64,000 nt of DNA, from contig CBFHVA010000004.1 of assembly GCA_965659415.1 (NCBI GenBank), positions 62,001 to 126,000 on the forward strand, written 5' to 3'. Below are positions 16,561-25,317 of this stretch, piece by piece; the stretch's first letter is position 1; each line of letters opens with the position of its first letter. The stretch is from Phaeocystidibacter sp965659415. GTDB taxonomy: Bacteria > Bacteroidota > Bacteroidia > Flavobacteriales > Schleiferiaceae. The notes beneath the pieces were generated by a model. The model was given only the letters and a program-made list of their open reading frames with translations, ran no database searches and was not told the origin of the DNA. Both the position numbers and the translations under genes were made by a program.

Positions 16561-17316
16561 TTATACTGAGGCTACTTCTTTCTTGATCCAGTCGTATCCT
16601 TTGTCTTCCAACTCGAGGGCAAGGGATTTGTCGCCTGTTTTTACGATTCGTCCATCCATGAGCACGTGAACCACGTCAGGAACGATATAATCGAGCAAGC
16701 GCTGGTAGTGGGTAATGACAACCACGCCGTTGTCAGCACTTCTAAATTTATTCACACCATTAGCCACAATGCGCAAGGCATCGATATCTAGGCCTGAATC
16801 GGTTTCATCCAATATGGCAAGTTTTGGTTCGAGCATGGCCATTTGGAAGATTTCATTCCGCTTCTTTTCGCCTCCAGAGAATCCTTCGTTTAATGAACGG
16901 CTCAAAAAAGCCTTATCCATTTCGAGTACTTTCAACTTTTCGCGCATTTTCTTGAGAAGCTCAGCAGCTCCCATTGGCTCTTCATTTCGCGCCTTGCGAA
17001 TTTCGTTGATAGAAGTCTTCAAAAAGTTCGAAACACTCACACCTGGGATTTCGATAGGGTATTGGAACGACAAGAAGATGCCGAGCTGCGCTCTTTCTTC
17101 CGGACTCAAATCCAGTACGGGCTCACCTAGAAAATCGATACTTCCGTCAGTTACCTCGTAGTCTTCTCTTCCTGCAATTACGCTACTCAAAGTACTTTTA
17201 CCTGAACCATTCGGCCCCATGATGGCATGCACTTCTCCTGGCTTTACCTCTAGGTTGATCCCTTTTAGAATAGACTTGCCATCGATGTTGGCATGGAGAT
17301 CTTTAATGTGAAGCAT
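16561..17316 (-). CDS. sufC: SufC ATPase of the Fe-S scaffold
   Basis: An ABC-type ATPase that drives conformational change in SufBC2D; it is soluble and not a transporter. Walker A is GPNGSGKST (residues about 34-42), the signature motif is FSGGEKKRNEI, and Walker B is LAILDETDSGLDIDAL with the SufC-typical extra acidic residues. The length of 251 aa is normal. It lies between sufB and sufD. Confidence 0.97.
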   Translation of the reverse strand: MLHIKDLHANIDGKSILKGINLEVKPGEVHAIMGPNGSGKSTLSSVIAGREDYEVTDGSIDFLGEPVLDLSPEERAQLGIFLSFQYPIEIPGVSVSNFLKTSINEIRKARNEEPMGAAELLKKMREKLKVLEMDKAFLSRSLNEGFSGGEKKRNEIFQMAMLEPKLAILDETDSGLDIDALRIVANGVNKFRSADNGVVVITHYQRLLDYIVPDVVHVLMDGRIVKTGDKSLALELEDKGYDWIKKEVASV

Positions 17317-17357
17317 GTAATGTGTTTTTGGTCGTTAAACCGATGTGTCTTTGTTGA

Positions 17358-18800
17358 TTATCCTACAGATCCTTCAAGTGAAATGGCCAGAAGCTTTTGG
17401 GCTTCTACGGCAAATTCCATTGGGAGTTGATTGAGCACTTCTTTGGCGTATCCGTTTACGATAAGATTCACGGCCTCTTCTGTTCCAATACCCCTTTGGT
17501 TACAGTAAAAGATTTGATCTTCACCGATTTTAGAAGTGGTGGCTTCGTGCTCAATTTTAGCTGATTTATTTTGGGTTTCGATGTACGGGAAAGTGTGACT
17601 TCCGCATCCATCACCCATCAATAAGGAATCACACTGGGAGAAATTCCTTGCATTGTGTGCTCTCGGTCCGATTTTCACCAATCCTCTATAACTTCCATCT
17701 GAATTTCCAGCACAAATACCTTTCGAAACGATGGTACTCTTGGTATTCTTACCCAAGTGAATCATTTTCGTTCCGGTATCAGCCTGCTGGTAATTATTCG
17801 TTACCGCTACGCTGTAAAATTCACCTATGGAATTATCGCCTTTGAGAATGCAGCTTGGGTATTTCCAAGTAACAGCGCTTCCCGTTTCAACTTGAGTCCA
17901 GCTGATTTTCGCATTCTTCTCGCAAATACCTCGCTTGGTCACAAAGTTGTACACTCCACCTTTCCCTTCACTGTCGCCAGGATACCAGTTTTGAACCGTG
18001 CTGTATTTGATTTCCGCATCGTCGAGTGCAACGAGTTCCACTACAGCCGCGTGCAATTGATTTTCATCGCGCTGAGGGGCGGTACACCCTTCCAAGTAGC
18101 TCACGTAACTTCCTTCATCGGCAATCACCAAGGTTCTTTCAAACTGACCCGTTCCCGCTTCATTGATGCGGAAATAGGTGGAAAGTTCCATTGGGCAACG
18201 CACTCCTTTAGGAATATAGCAGAATGAACCATCTGTAAACACAGCTGAGTTGAGTGCGGCGTAGAAGTTGTCGGTCTTGGGAACCACGGAACCCAAGTAT
18301 TTCTTCACCAATTCAGGGTGTTCCTGAATGGCTTCACTCATGGAGCAAAAAATGATTCCTAGTTCAGCCAGCGTTTTCTTGAAGGTAGTTGCTACAGATA
18401 CGGAATCCACCACTACGTCCATGGCTACACCGGTAAGTCGCTTTTGCTCGTCGAGTGAAATGCCGAGCTTTTCAAAAGTCTTGAGCAACTCTGGATCAAC
18501 CTCTTCAAGGCTGTCAGGTCCCTCTTTTTTCTTTGGAGCTGCGAAGTATGTAATCTCTTGAAAGTCAGGCTTCTCGTATTTCGGCTTTAGCCATTCTGGC
18601 TCGGTCATGGCCAACCACTTCTTGTACGCATCGAGGCGCCATTCGGTCATCCATTCCGGCTCATTTTTCTTTTCAGAGATGAAGCGAATGATATCTTCAT
18701 TCAATCCTTTGGGAGCACGTTCCGACTCTACTTCAGTGTAGAAGCCGTATTCGTACTCCTTTTTGGTTACATCATCTAATATTTGGTCGCTATTGCTCAT
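17358..18800 (-). CDS. sufB: Fe-S cluster assembly protein SufB
   Basis: The scaffold subunit on which the cluster forms. At 480 aa it shows YIPKGVRCPMELSTYFRIN, CTAPQRDENQLHAAVVEL and the C-terminal block from SQCDSLLMGDGCGSHTFPYI to QIFYCNQRGIGTEEA. These include the conserved Cys and Glu residues of the cluster site. It follows sufA by 27 bp and precedes sufC by 41 bp. Confidence 0.97.
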   Translation of the reverse strand: MSNSDQILDDVTKKEYEYGFYTEVESERAPKGLNEDIIRFISEKKNEPEWMTEWRLDAYKKWLAMTEPEWLKPKYEKPDFQEITYFAAPKKKEGPDSLEEVDPELLKTFEKLGISLDEQKRLTGVAMDVVVDSVSVATTFKKTLAELGIIFCSMSEAIQEHPELVKKYLGSVVPKTDNFYAALNSAVFTDGSFCYIPKGVRCPMELSTYFRINEAGTGQFERTLVIADEGSYVSYLEGCTAPQRDENQLHAAVVELVALDDAEIKYSTVQNWYPGDSEGKGGVYNFVTKRGICEKNAKISWTQVETGSAVTWKYPSCILKGDNSIGEFYSVAVTNNYQQADTGTKMIHLGKNTKSTIVSKGICAGNSDGSYRGLVKIGPRAHNARNFSQCDSLLMGDGCGSHTFPYIETQNKSAKIEHEATTSKIGEDQIFYCNQRGIGTEEAVNLIVNGYAKEVLNQLPMEFAVEAQKLLAISLEGSVG

Positions 18801-18827
18801 GGAATATTATCAATTCAGGAGTAGTGA

Positions 18828-19157
18828 TCAAACGGCAAAACTCTCACCACATCCACAAGTGCGTGAGGCGTTCGGGTTATTAAAAGCAAAGCCTTTTCCG
18901 TTCAGTCCGCCGCTGTATTCCAGCGTAGTGCCAAGCAGATAAAGCAAGCTCTTCTTGTCCACTAAAATTTTAACACCTTTATCTTCAAAGAGTTTATCAC
19001 CCTCTTGTTCGTTGTCAACAATCTCCATCTTGTACGACAATCCTGAGCAACCGCCGCTGGTAACACCAACGCGGATGTAGGCCGATTCTAAGTTCTTCCC
19101 TTCTTCGGCCATCAAGCTGTTGAGCTTGGTTAATGCTGTATCAGAAACGCTAATCAT
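18828..19157 (-). CDS. sufA: A-type Fe-S carrier (SufA/IscA family)
   Basis: A HesB/IscA family carrier of 109 aa. The three conserved cysteines are in TSGGCSGLSYKM and the C-terminal TCGCGESF. It receives clusters from SufBC2D and passes them to apo-enzymes. It is the first gene of the first SUF block, with a TATTTTTG -7 element 29 nt upstream. Distinguishing SufA from ErpA by sequence alone is not safe; context favours SufA. Confidence 0.92.
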   Translation of the reverse strand: MISVSDTALTKLNSLMAEEGKNLESAYIRVGVTSGGCSGLSYKMEIVDNEQEGDKLFEDKGVKILVDKKSLLYLLGTTLEYSGGLNGKGFAFNNPNASRTCGCGESFAV

Positions 19158-19186
19158 ACCTTGTTTGGAATCAGTCTAATTCTTTG

Positions 19187-19194
19187 CAAAAATA
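19187..19194 (-). promoter_or_regulatory. -7 element of the sufABCD transcript
   Basis: TATTTTTG on the minus strand fits TAnnTTTG and lies 29 nt before the sufA ATG. No obvious operator palindrome (such as for IscR) was seen next to it. Confidence 0.5.
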
Positions 19195-19289
19195 GCAAAT
19201 CTTCCACTATCCCAATGGATATGAGGGTTAGACCTTGTTCTTGATAGAAGGAAACTATAAGGTGCTGGAATCTCTGCTGAATCAGGAAA

Positions 19290-20000
19290 TTACGCCATTT
19301 GGGAGGTCTTCCTTACCTGTTTTTCGTCGCTTTCTATCATTCCATCTTTCAATCGGATGATGCGATCGGCATGCCGGGCAATATCTTCTTCATGGGTAAC
19401 CAATACGATGGTATTACCACGGGTGTGAATTTCATCGAAGAGTTTCATGATTTCCACCGATGTTTTGGAATCGAGGTTCCCTGTAGGCTCATCTGCCAGA
19501 ATGAGGGCTGGGTTATTCACCAGGGCTCGGGCCACTGCCACACGCTGACGTTGTCCACCCGAAAGTTGATTAGGGCGGTGATCCATTCGATCTCCTAGGC
19601 CCACTTGATCGAGAACCACAGCCGCTTTTTCGTGTCGATCTGATTTCCCTAGTCCAGCATAGATGAGGGGAAGTGCGGTATTATCGAGGGCTGTTTGACG
19701 AGGCAGCAAATTGAATGTCTGAAAAACGAATCCAATTTCGCGATTGCGGATGTCTGCCAACTGATTGTCGGTTAGCGTGCTCACGTTTTGCCCGTTAAGA
19801 ATGTAGTTCCCTGCGGTGGGAGTATCTAAACATCCCAGAAGATTCATCAAGGTAGACTTGCCTGAACCAGATGGTCCCATTAAGGCCACGTATTCATTCT
19901 TCTTAATTGTGAGATCAATGCCCTTGAGCACTTTTACAGTGTGACTACCCATGGCAAAATCGCGACGGATACCAGTGAGTTCGATAATCGAATCAGACAT
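19290..20000 (-). CDS. LolD/MacB-type ABC transporter ATP-binding protein
   Basis: A 236-aa ATPase with Walker A GPSGSGKST, Q-loop VFQTFNLL, signature LSGGQRQRVAVARAL and Walker B LILADEPTGNLD, plus the H-loop VTHEEDIA. The sequence class matches the MacB/LolD/FtsE group, which powers lipoprotein release or drug and peptide export with an FtsX-like permease. No permease gene is adjacent. I start at the ATG at 20000 (MSDSIIEL), where the family homology begins, not the longer frame to 20084, which would run into the lipoprotein gene. Confidence 0.92.
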   Translation of the reverse strand: MSDSIIELTGIRRDFAMGSHTVKVLKGIDLTIKKNEYVALMGPSGSGKSTLMNLLGCLDTPTAGNYILNGQNVSTLTDNQLADIRNREIGFVFQTFNLLPRQTALDNTALPLIYAGLGKSDRHEKAAVVLDQVGLGDRMDHRPNQLSGGQRQRVAVARALVNNPALILADEPTGNLDSKTSVEIMKLFDEIHTRGNTIVLVTHEEDIARHADRIIRLKDGMIESDEKQVRKTSQMA

Positions 20001-20053
20001 TCTCGTTCTTGTGATGTTCTTGTTTTTGAAGGAATGGGAAGGTACAAAATATC

Positions 20054-20545
20054 CTATCGAGCCCAGATATCTTCTCGGTCCCACTCCGTGCCTGCCACCC
20101 GTTTAACAATAACCAATTTATTCTGGAAGGTCCAGGCCGCGAATTGCGCTTCGTCTTTTTGGAAACGCCACTCATCTCGGTCGTTCTCATTGAAGTGTAC
20201 GTCGCCTAGTACATCATCTGCATATTCATTGCGCAATTCTGCGGATTTGAAATTCAGAATGACTTCATACAATGGGTTTCCCTCATACTGTTCATTAACA
20301 CCGAAGTAGTAAATCACATTCTCGAGATCTTCACTCAAGGCAAATTGTTCAACATACACTTTGCGGAAGCTGCGGTCGTGGGCCAGCTCGATATTGTGAA
20401 AAGCGGCTACATCTTCCGGATTCATTTCCCACTGAATGTTTTCGTACTCTTTAGGAAGATAATTGGCCGAATGAAACTTGAACAGTCCGCAACTGGTCAC
20501 GAATAACGCCAATGACAGTATGCCGATTAATTGAGATTTTTTCAT
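20054..20545 (-). CDS. Unknown lipoprotein
   Basis: A 163-aa protein with a lipoprotein signal peptide (MKKSQLIGILSLALFVTSCG, Cys at residue 20). The mature part is mostly polar with alternating strands and no recognised domain. I use the ATG at 20545 because it directly opens the signal peptide; the frame extends to 20596. It sits between the ABC-F gene and the LolD-like ATPase on the same strand; a functional tie to the ATPase is possible but unproven. Confidence 0.75.
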   Translation of the reverse strand: MKKSQLIGILSLALFVTSCGLFKFHSANYLPKEYENIQWEMNPEDVAAFHNIELAHDRSFRKVYVEQFALSEDLENVIYYFGVNEQYEGNPLYEVILNFKSAELRNEYADDVLGDVHFNENDRDEWRFQKDEAQFAAWTFQNKLVIVKRVAGTEWDREDIWAR

Positions 20546-20600
20546 GGTAGGAAGATTGTTCCTCAGCAAGTTCGGAGAATGATGTGGAAAAGACAAGTGT

Positions 20601-22475
20601 TCAATTCGAATCTAGCTCGCTCAATTCCAACCATCGCATTTCGGCTTCCTCCAGTCGATCTTGAATTTGGTTCATCTCCGTCGATAGTTCGGCGATTTCT
20701 TCCGGAGAAACAGTTGGCGATTCAAATTCACCAGCGATTTCCGCTTTTCGACTTTCCAAACGGTCGATTTCTTCGGTTAACGCTTCAAACTCTCGTTCCT
20801 CTTTATAGCTGCGTTTAGTTTTTTCGCGTGTGGGCTTATCGGCCACCTTTTTTGGTTCAGCATACATTTTCTGCGCAGCCTTTTTCCTGGCTTCTTCTGC
20901 TTTTAGATCTTCTCGGTATTCCAGATAGCTCCCATTGAAATCCTTCACTTCACCCTTTCCCTTGAATACAAAGAGATGATTGGTGAGTTTGTCTAAAAAG
21001 TGTCGGTCGTGACTCACAATTACCAAGCAGCCTTGGAAATCTAGCAAGAAGTCTTCGAGCACGTTCAAGGTGAGAATATCCAAGTCGTTGGTAGGCTCAT
21101 CCAAAATCAAAAAGTTGGGATTAGCCATTAGGAGTGTCAATAAATACAAGCGGCGTTTTTCACCGCCACTCAGCTTGCTCACATAGGTGTATTGTTGATC
21201 TCCTTCAAACAGGAAACGCTCCAAGAGTTGACTGGCGGTCATGGTTTTACCTTTAGCCAAAGGAATGACCTCAGCAATTTCTTTAATGACTTCGATTACC
21301 CGCTTATCGTCATTGAGCGTCATTCCATCTTGACGATAGAATCCAAACCGCACGGTTTCGCCAGTTACGATTTTTCCTCCATCGGGTTCTTCATCGCCGG
21401 TAATCATCCGCAGAAAAGTAGACTTACCCACCCCGTTTTTTCCCACCATTCCAATGCGATCTCCACGTTTGAATACGTAGGAGAATTGATTCAAGATGGG
21501 AAGGGAGTCGTAGGCCTTTTTTACTTTGTGAAGTTCCAAGATCTTGCTACCCAGGCGCTCCATTTTTACGTCGATTTCAACTTGCTTGGAGTCTACTCTC
21601 TTTTGAGCATCGCCTTTAACTTTTTTAAAAGCGTCAATTCTAGATTTACTCTTGGTGGTTCGAGCTTGGGGTGTTGAACGCATCCACTCGAGTTCTCGGC
21701 GGAAGATGTTCTTCGCTTTCTCAATATTGGCTCGCTGCGTTTGAATGCGCTCTTCTTTTTTCTCTAGATAATAGGAGTAATTCCCTTCGTACTTGTATAG
21801 GATGCCCTCGTCGAGTTCATAAATTGTATCGCAAATGGCCTCTAAAAAGTACCGGTCGTGCGTAACCATTAAGAGGGCAAATGAAGCTTCGCTTAACCAC
21901 TCTTCAAGCCATTCAATCATGTCGAGGTCAAGGTGGTTGGTAGGCTCGTCGAGAATTAGAAAATCCGGCTCAGCGATAAGTAAACCCGCCAGTGCTAATC
22001 TCTTTCTTTGCCCACCGCTCAAGGTAGAAACCTGAGCATGGATGTCCTTCAACTCCAACTTATCGAGGATGGCCGTGAGTTTCGATTCGGTATCCCAAGC
22101 GTTTAATCGCTCCATTTCCGCTAAACTGTCGGTCATGTCGTACGCAGCATCGGGGTTGGAAACGGCCTCTTTATATCGAAGAATGGCCTTTAGTAGGGGA
22201 TGGTCAAGCGAAAGCAGCCATTGCATTACTTCGATTCCCTCGGGGAAGTGCGGTTCCTGTTTGAGATAACCTACTCGCACTCCTTTGCGGGTCACAACGC
22301 GACCTGTATCCGGTTCTTCTTCGCCCGAGAGGATTCTGAGCAGGGAAGTCTTTCCCGTTCCGTTCCGTGCAACGAGCGCCACCTTTTCGCGCTCCGCCAA
22401 GCCAAAGGTGAGGTCTTCAAAAAGTATGCGTTCTCCAAAGCTCTTCTTGAGCTGCTCCACGGAAAGAATATTCAT
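20601..22475 (-). CDS. ABC-F family ATPase, Uup-like
   Basis: A soluble double-ATPase acting on ribosomes. Two nucleotide-binding domains are visible: the first with RNGTGKTSLL, LSGGQRKRLALA and LILDEPTNHLD; the second with GKNGVGKSTFL, LSGGEKRRLYLL and LILDEPTNDLD. A linker separates them. A C-terminal charged coiled coil (about residues 540-624) is typical of Uup, which also binds DNA. The start is set at ATG 22475: TATCTTCG at 22480-22487 lies only 4 nt upstream, and the longer frame to 22496 would begin at TTG above that promoter. Confidence 0.93.
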   Translation of the reverse strand: MNILSVEQLKKSFGERILFEDLTFGLAEREKVALVARNGTGKTSLLRILSGEEEPDTGRVVTRKGVRVGYLKQEPHFPEGIEVMQWLLSLDHPLLKAILRYKEAVSNPDAAYDMTDSLAEMERLNAWDTESKLTAILDKLELKDIHAQVSTLSGGQRKRLALAGLLIAEPDFLILDEPTNHLDLDMIEWLEEWLSEASFALLMVTHDRYFLEAICDTIYELDEGILYKYEGNYSYYLEKKEERIQTQRANIEKAKNIFRRELEWMRSTPQARTTKSKSRIDAFKKVKGDAQKRVDSKQVEIDVKMERLGSKILELHKVKKAYDSLPILNQFSYVFKRGDRIGMVGKNGVGKSTFLRMITGDEEPDGGKIVTGETVRFGFYRQDGMTLNDDKRVIEVIKEIAEVIPLAKGKTMTASQLLERFLFEGDQQYTYVSKLSGGEKRRLYLLTLLMANPNFLILDEPTNDLDILTLNVLEDFLLDFQGCLVIVSHDRHFLDKLTNHLFVFKGKGEVKDFNGSYLEYREDLKAEEARKKAAQKMYAEPKKVADKPTREKTKRSYKEEREFEALTEEIDRLESRKAEIAGEFESPTVSPEEIAELSTEMNQIQDRLEEAEMRWLELSELDSN

Positions 22476-22479
22476 GTGG

Positions 22480-22487
22480 CGAAGATA
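22480..22487 (-). promoter_or_regulatory. -7 element 4 nt before the ABC-F start
   Basis: TATCTTCG on the minus strand, ending 4 nt before the ATG at 22475. A transcript started at the usual distance would have almost no leader. Confidence 0.4.
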
Positions 22488-22589
22488 AGTCTTCAATTCA
22501 TGGAGAGCCTACTGCTTGTCCATGCAATTCTATCCAAATAAACTCTCCCAGCCCGCAGCGGTTAAAGAGTTAATTCAGAATTTTGTCCC

Positions 22590-23273
22590 ATGCTTAAGAG
22601 ATTTCGAAAATCAGAGAAGATTATCCTTCTCGTTTTAGCGATTGTGTTTTTTGGAGGGGTTTTCTTGGCCTATCAAATCCAAAAACCAGATAATCGGTTG
22701 CCCATCATTAATCCGGCGATGTTGAACGAAGCATTGGTGGCCGATAGTTTAGAGCACATCGGTAGGAATCACAGGATTAGTGATTTTTCCTTGACCGATC
22801 ATAAGGGGGTTTCGCGCTCCTTGAAAGATGTAGAAGGGCAGATCATTATAGCCGATTTCTTCTTCTCAACCTGCCCCAGCATCTGCATCGACATGACGCG
22901 AAATTTGCGTAAAGTTCAAGAGGCTTATATTGACGAACCAAGGATTCGAATCCTCTCGCACTCTGTCCAGCCTGAGTACGATAGTGTACCTGTACTGGCA
23001 GAATATGCAGCAGCCAATGGCGTGGATTATGAAAAATGGTGGCTACTGACGGGCGATCGAGCAGAAATTAATCGACTCGCTCGAGCCTCATACTTCGCCG
23101 TAATGGAGGAGGGTGAAACTTGGGACGAGCACAGCTTTATTCACACAGAGAATATCATTTTGGTGGACCCACAAGGTCGGCTTCGAGGATTCTATGACGG
23201 AACGAGCGACGTTGATACCGACTTGCTCATAGAGCAATTGGGATGGTTGATTGATGAATTGGAGGAAGAGTAA
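22590..23273 (+). CDS. SCO1/SenC family copper chaperone-like protein
   Basis: A membrane-anchored thioredoxin-fold protein, 227 aa, that usually delivers copper to the CuA site of cytochrome c oxidase or acts as a thiol reductase. An N-terminal helix (residues 10-28) anchors it. DFFFSTCPSICIDM holds the CxxxC copper ligands, and the distal His is in HTENIILVD. Two acidic residues near the C-terminus are unremarkable. No cytochrome oxidase genes are nearby. GAATTTTG ends 4 nt before the ATG and is a weak -7 candidate. Confidence 0.92.
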   Translation: MLKRFRKSEKIILLVLAIVFFGGVFLAYQIQKPDNRLPIINPAMLNEALVADSLEHIGRNHRISDFSLTDHKGVSRSLKDVEGQIIIADFFFSTCPSICIDMTRNLRKVQEAYIDEPRIRILSHSVQPEYDSVPVLAEYAAANGVDYEKWWLLTGDRAEINRLARASYFAVMEEGETWDEHSFIHTENIILVDPQGRLRGFYDGTSDVDTDLLIEQLGWLIDELEEE

Positions 23274-23296
23274 GCTTACATACTCACAAAAAAGAA

Positions 23297-23319
23297 GCCG
23301 CGTAATGGAATTACGCGGC
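23297..23319. other. Perfect 10-bp hairpin upstream of a 16-codon ORF
   Basis: GCCGCGTAAT (23297-23306) pairs with ATTACGCGGC (23310-23319) around the loop GGA. On the plus strand no T-run follows. On the minus strand the stem is followed by TTCTTTTTTG, so it could terminate the TPR gene transcript, although that gene ends 105 bp earlier. It may alternatively be a leader structure for the small ORF at 23357. Confidence 0.6.
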
Positions 23320-23356
23320 CACCTTCAAAATAATCAACAAAAACTAAAACACAAAA

Positions 23357-23407
23357 ATGAAAAAACTACAAAAGCTCTTCCAGAACGAATATAAACGCTT
23401 CTGTTGA
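23357..23407 (+). CDS. Possible 16-residue peptide MKKLQKLFQNEYKRFC
   Basis: A very short plus-strand ORF: ATG at 23357, TGA at 23405. The product is basic and amphipathic and ends in Cys. It is preceded by an A/C-rich leader (AACAAAAACTAAAACACAAAA) of the kind found before well-translated Bacteroidota genes, and by the hairpin at 23297. No -7 element was found close by, so transcription may come from the SCO gene upstream. It could be a real small protein, a leader peptide or chance. Confidence 0.35.
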   Translation: MKKLQKLFQNEYKRFC

Positions 23408-23423
23408 ATTCTGCAAGGTGACG

Positions 23424-24488
23424 TTATAAATTTGCCTCTATCGCCTTCATCATTACATGGAACTCTTGCAGGCTAAGCGGTTCTTCTAGAATCATGGTAA
23501 CAAAGCCCTCTGAGGTGCCTTCAATGCGTATTCCGTCCGCATCTTCAATGTATATGAACTCCGCCTCTTTCACGCCTTGAATAGGTGTGGCAAGAAAACA
23601 AAACCACTTTGCTGCAAATACACCATTTTGCTCTTGAATGCGGAGGGTTTCAAAATATTGTAAACGATAGTTATCTCCTAGTAGATCCATTAATGGGTAT
23701 GCATTTTTGGATGCGTAGTAGCCTGGTAATGAGCCTTCTTCGAATCGTTCTAGAATGTAGTTTCTCTGCGATTCTACAAGCTCCCAGTCTCTCTGTTCAG
23801 CACCCATTTGAATAGCGCTAATCCGGTGCTTAATGACTTCTGGTTGCATACGAATGAGCGCATTGATCTGACGAATTGCCTCGGCCGTATCATTTCCCAT
23901 ATGCCAAGCTAAGTTCATCAACTCTTCCCGAGCGCGGGCTTTGTACTCCCTATCTACCAACTCCATGATATGCAACTTCCAGCACTCCATAGCTGGTCGG
24001 ATGTACCCCTCTTCAGCTTGAATTTTACATTCCATGAAAGTGGCTACATCTTTGTCGGGAAACAAATCGTGTACGCGACTAAAAACGGCGAGAGCGGAAT
24101 CGTTCTGACGGCCTCTATAGTAGGCGTCGGCCTTGGCCATCATGTAGGTGAGTCGCTGTGGCCGAAGAGCCAAAGCTTGGTGGAACGACTCGGCGGCCGA
24201 CAGATAGAAACCTTGGGCTCGCAACACTTCTCCTTGAAGAAAATAATGTCTTTCATCGGCGTAGTTTTTTTCTATAGCCAAATCCACGATGTACAGCGCT
24301 TCGGAGTCGTGTTCAAGAATAAAAGCACTTTGAGCTACTCGCAGCATATCGCCGGAAGACATGCGATTTACGCGATTTCTCTGCTCATAGATGTCTTCGT
24401 AATTCTTGTTCAACCAAAGCTGATTGATTCTTTGACCGAAAGAAGCCGAGGAAAGAAATACAAGTATAAAGAGTGCCCAAGTTTTCAT
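23424..24488 (-). CDS. Secreted TPR-repeat protein
   Basis: A 354-aa protein with a cleavable signal peptide (MKTWALFILVFLSSASFGQ). TPR-like helix pairs follow through residue 160 (for example YFLQGEVLRAQGFYLSAAES, where the alanines and glycines sit at TPR positions) and a less repetitive C-terminal part. Such proteins serve as protein-binding platforms in the periplasm. No partner is indicated. I use ATG 24488; the frame's GTG at 24494 lies inside the promoter. TATATTTG is 5 nt upstream. Confidence 0.8.
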   Translation of the reverse strand: MKTWALFILVFLSSASFGQRINQLWLNKNYEDIYEQRNRVNRMSSGDMLRVAQSAFILEHDSEALYIVDLAIEKNYADERHYFLQGEVLRAQGFYLSAAESFHQALALRPQRLTYMMAKADAYYRGRQNDSALAVFSRVHDLFPDKDVATFMECKIQAEEGYIRPAMECWKLHIMELVDREYKARAREELMNLAWHMGNDTAEAIRQINALIRMQPEVIKHRISAIQMGAEQRDWELVESQRNYILERFEEGSLPGYYASKNAYPLMDLLGDNYRLQYFETLRIQEQNGVFAAKWFCFLATPIQGVKEAEFIYIEDADGIRIEGTSEGFVTMILEEPLSLQEFHVMMKAIEANL

Positions 24489-24493
24489 GTACA

Positions 24494-24501
24494 CAAATAT
24501 A
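24494..24501 (-). promoter_or_regulatory. -7 element 5 nt before the TPR gene start
   Basis: TATATTTG on the minus strand, an exact TAnnTTTG match 5 nt before the ATG at 24488. It is divergent from the element at 24529-24536. Confidence 0.5.
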
Positions 24502-24528
24502 GCTTCTCGATTTACGCTTGAGGGTTAT

Positions 24529-24536
24529 TACCTTCG
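24529..24536 (+). promoter_or_regulatory. -7 element 5 nt before the amidase start
   Basis: TACCTTCG, one base off TAnnTTTG, ending 5 nt before the ATG at 24542. The same octamer lies at 48887-48894 before the PNGase F-like gene. Confidence 0.4.
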
Positions 24537-24541
24537 TATCT

Positions 24542-25315
24542 ATGAACAACCTCAAGTTAGCTTTAATTCAAACGTCGTTGGTTTGGGAAAACGCGCAAGC
24601 CAACCGCAATCAACTTGACAAAAAGCTTACCAAGCTTGATGAAGTGGACCTTGTTCTTCTTCCTGAGATGTGGTCTACTGGTTTTTCTATGAAGCCCCAA
24701 GAGCTTTCCGAAACCATGAATGGAGAGTCTGTTCAATGGATGAAAGGACACGCGGTGCGTCTTAACGCCGCAGTAACAGGAAGCCTGATTATTCAGGATG
24801 GGGGTAAGTATTTCAACCGCGTGATATGGGCTCAACCCGATGGTGTGCTTCGGCATTACGACAAGCGTCATCGATTTTCGTATGCGGGAGAGGATGAGGA
24901 GTATACCGCAGGAGAAGATCGCCCAACATGGGAATGGAATGGATGGAGAATCAGACCACAGATTTGTTATGATTTGAGATTCCCGGTGTGGAGTCGCAAC
25001 GACAACGCATACGACTTGCTTTTTTACGTGGCCAACTGGCCTGCGCGAAGGAGCTATCCATGGAAAGCACTCCTGCGAGCCCGAGCCATTGAGAATATGG
25101 CTTATGTGGTAGGAGTGAATAGAGTAGGATTGGATGGAAATAACATTGAATACTCAGGAGACAGTGCTGTGATTGATTCCTTAGGCGCAACGATCGTCGA
25201 GGCGGAGTCAGGCGCGGAAGATGTACTGATGATTGAAATCGACAAAGGTCATCTCGAAGAAACCCGAAGTCGGTTTGGTTTCCTCAACGACCGCGACGAG
25301 TTCAAACTGCTTTAA
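24542..25315 (+). CDS. Nitrilase-family omega-amidase (YafV-like)
   Basis: A carbon-nitrogen hydrolase of 257 aa. The Glu-Lys-Cys triad is visible in LLPEMWSTGFSM, YDKRHRFSYAGE and RPQICYDLRFPVW. The RFSYAGED and YVANWPARRSYPWKALL segments are typical of the YafV / omega-amidase branch, which hydrolyses 2-oxoglutaramate or 2-oxosuccinamate as metabolite repair. I use ATG 24542 because the -7 element at 24529 would fall inside a longer protein. It ends 2 bp from the convergent Ig-like lipoprotein gene. Confidence 0.9.
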   Translation: MNNLKLALIQTSLVWENAQANRNQLDKKLTKLDEVDLVLLPEMWSTGFSMKPQELSETMNGESVQWMKGHAVRLNAAVTGSLIIQDGGKYFNRVIWAQPDGVLRHYDKRHRFSYAGEDEEYTAGEDRPTWEWNGWRIRPQICYDLRFPVWSRNDNAYDLLFYVANWPARRSYPWKALLRARAIENMAYVVGVNRVGLDGNNIEYSGDSAVIDSLGATIVEAESGAEDVLMIEIDKGHLEETRSRFGFLNDRDEFKLL

Positions 25316-25317
25316 GC

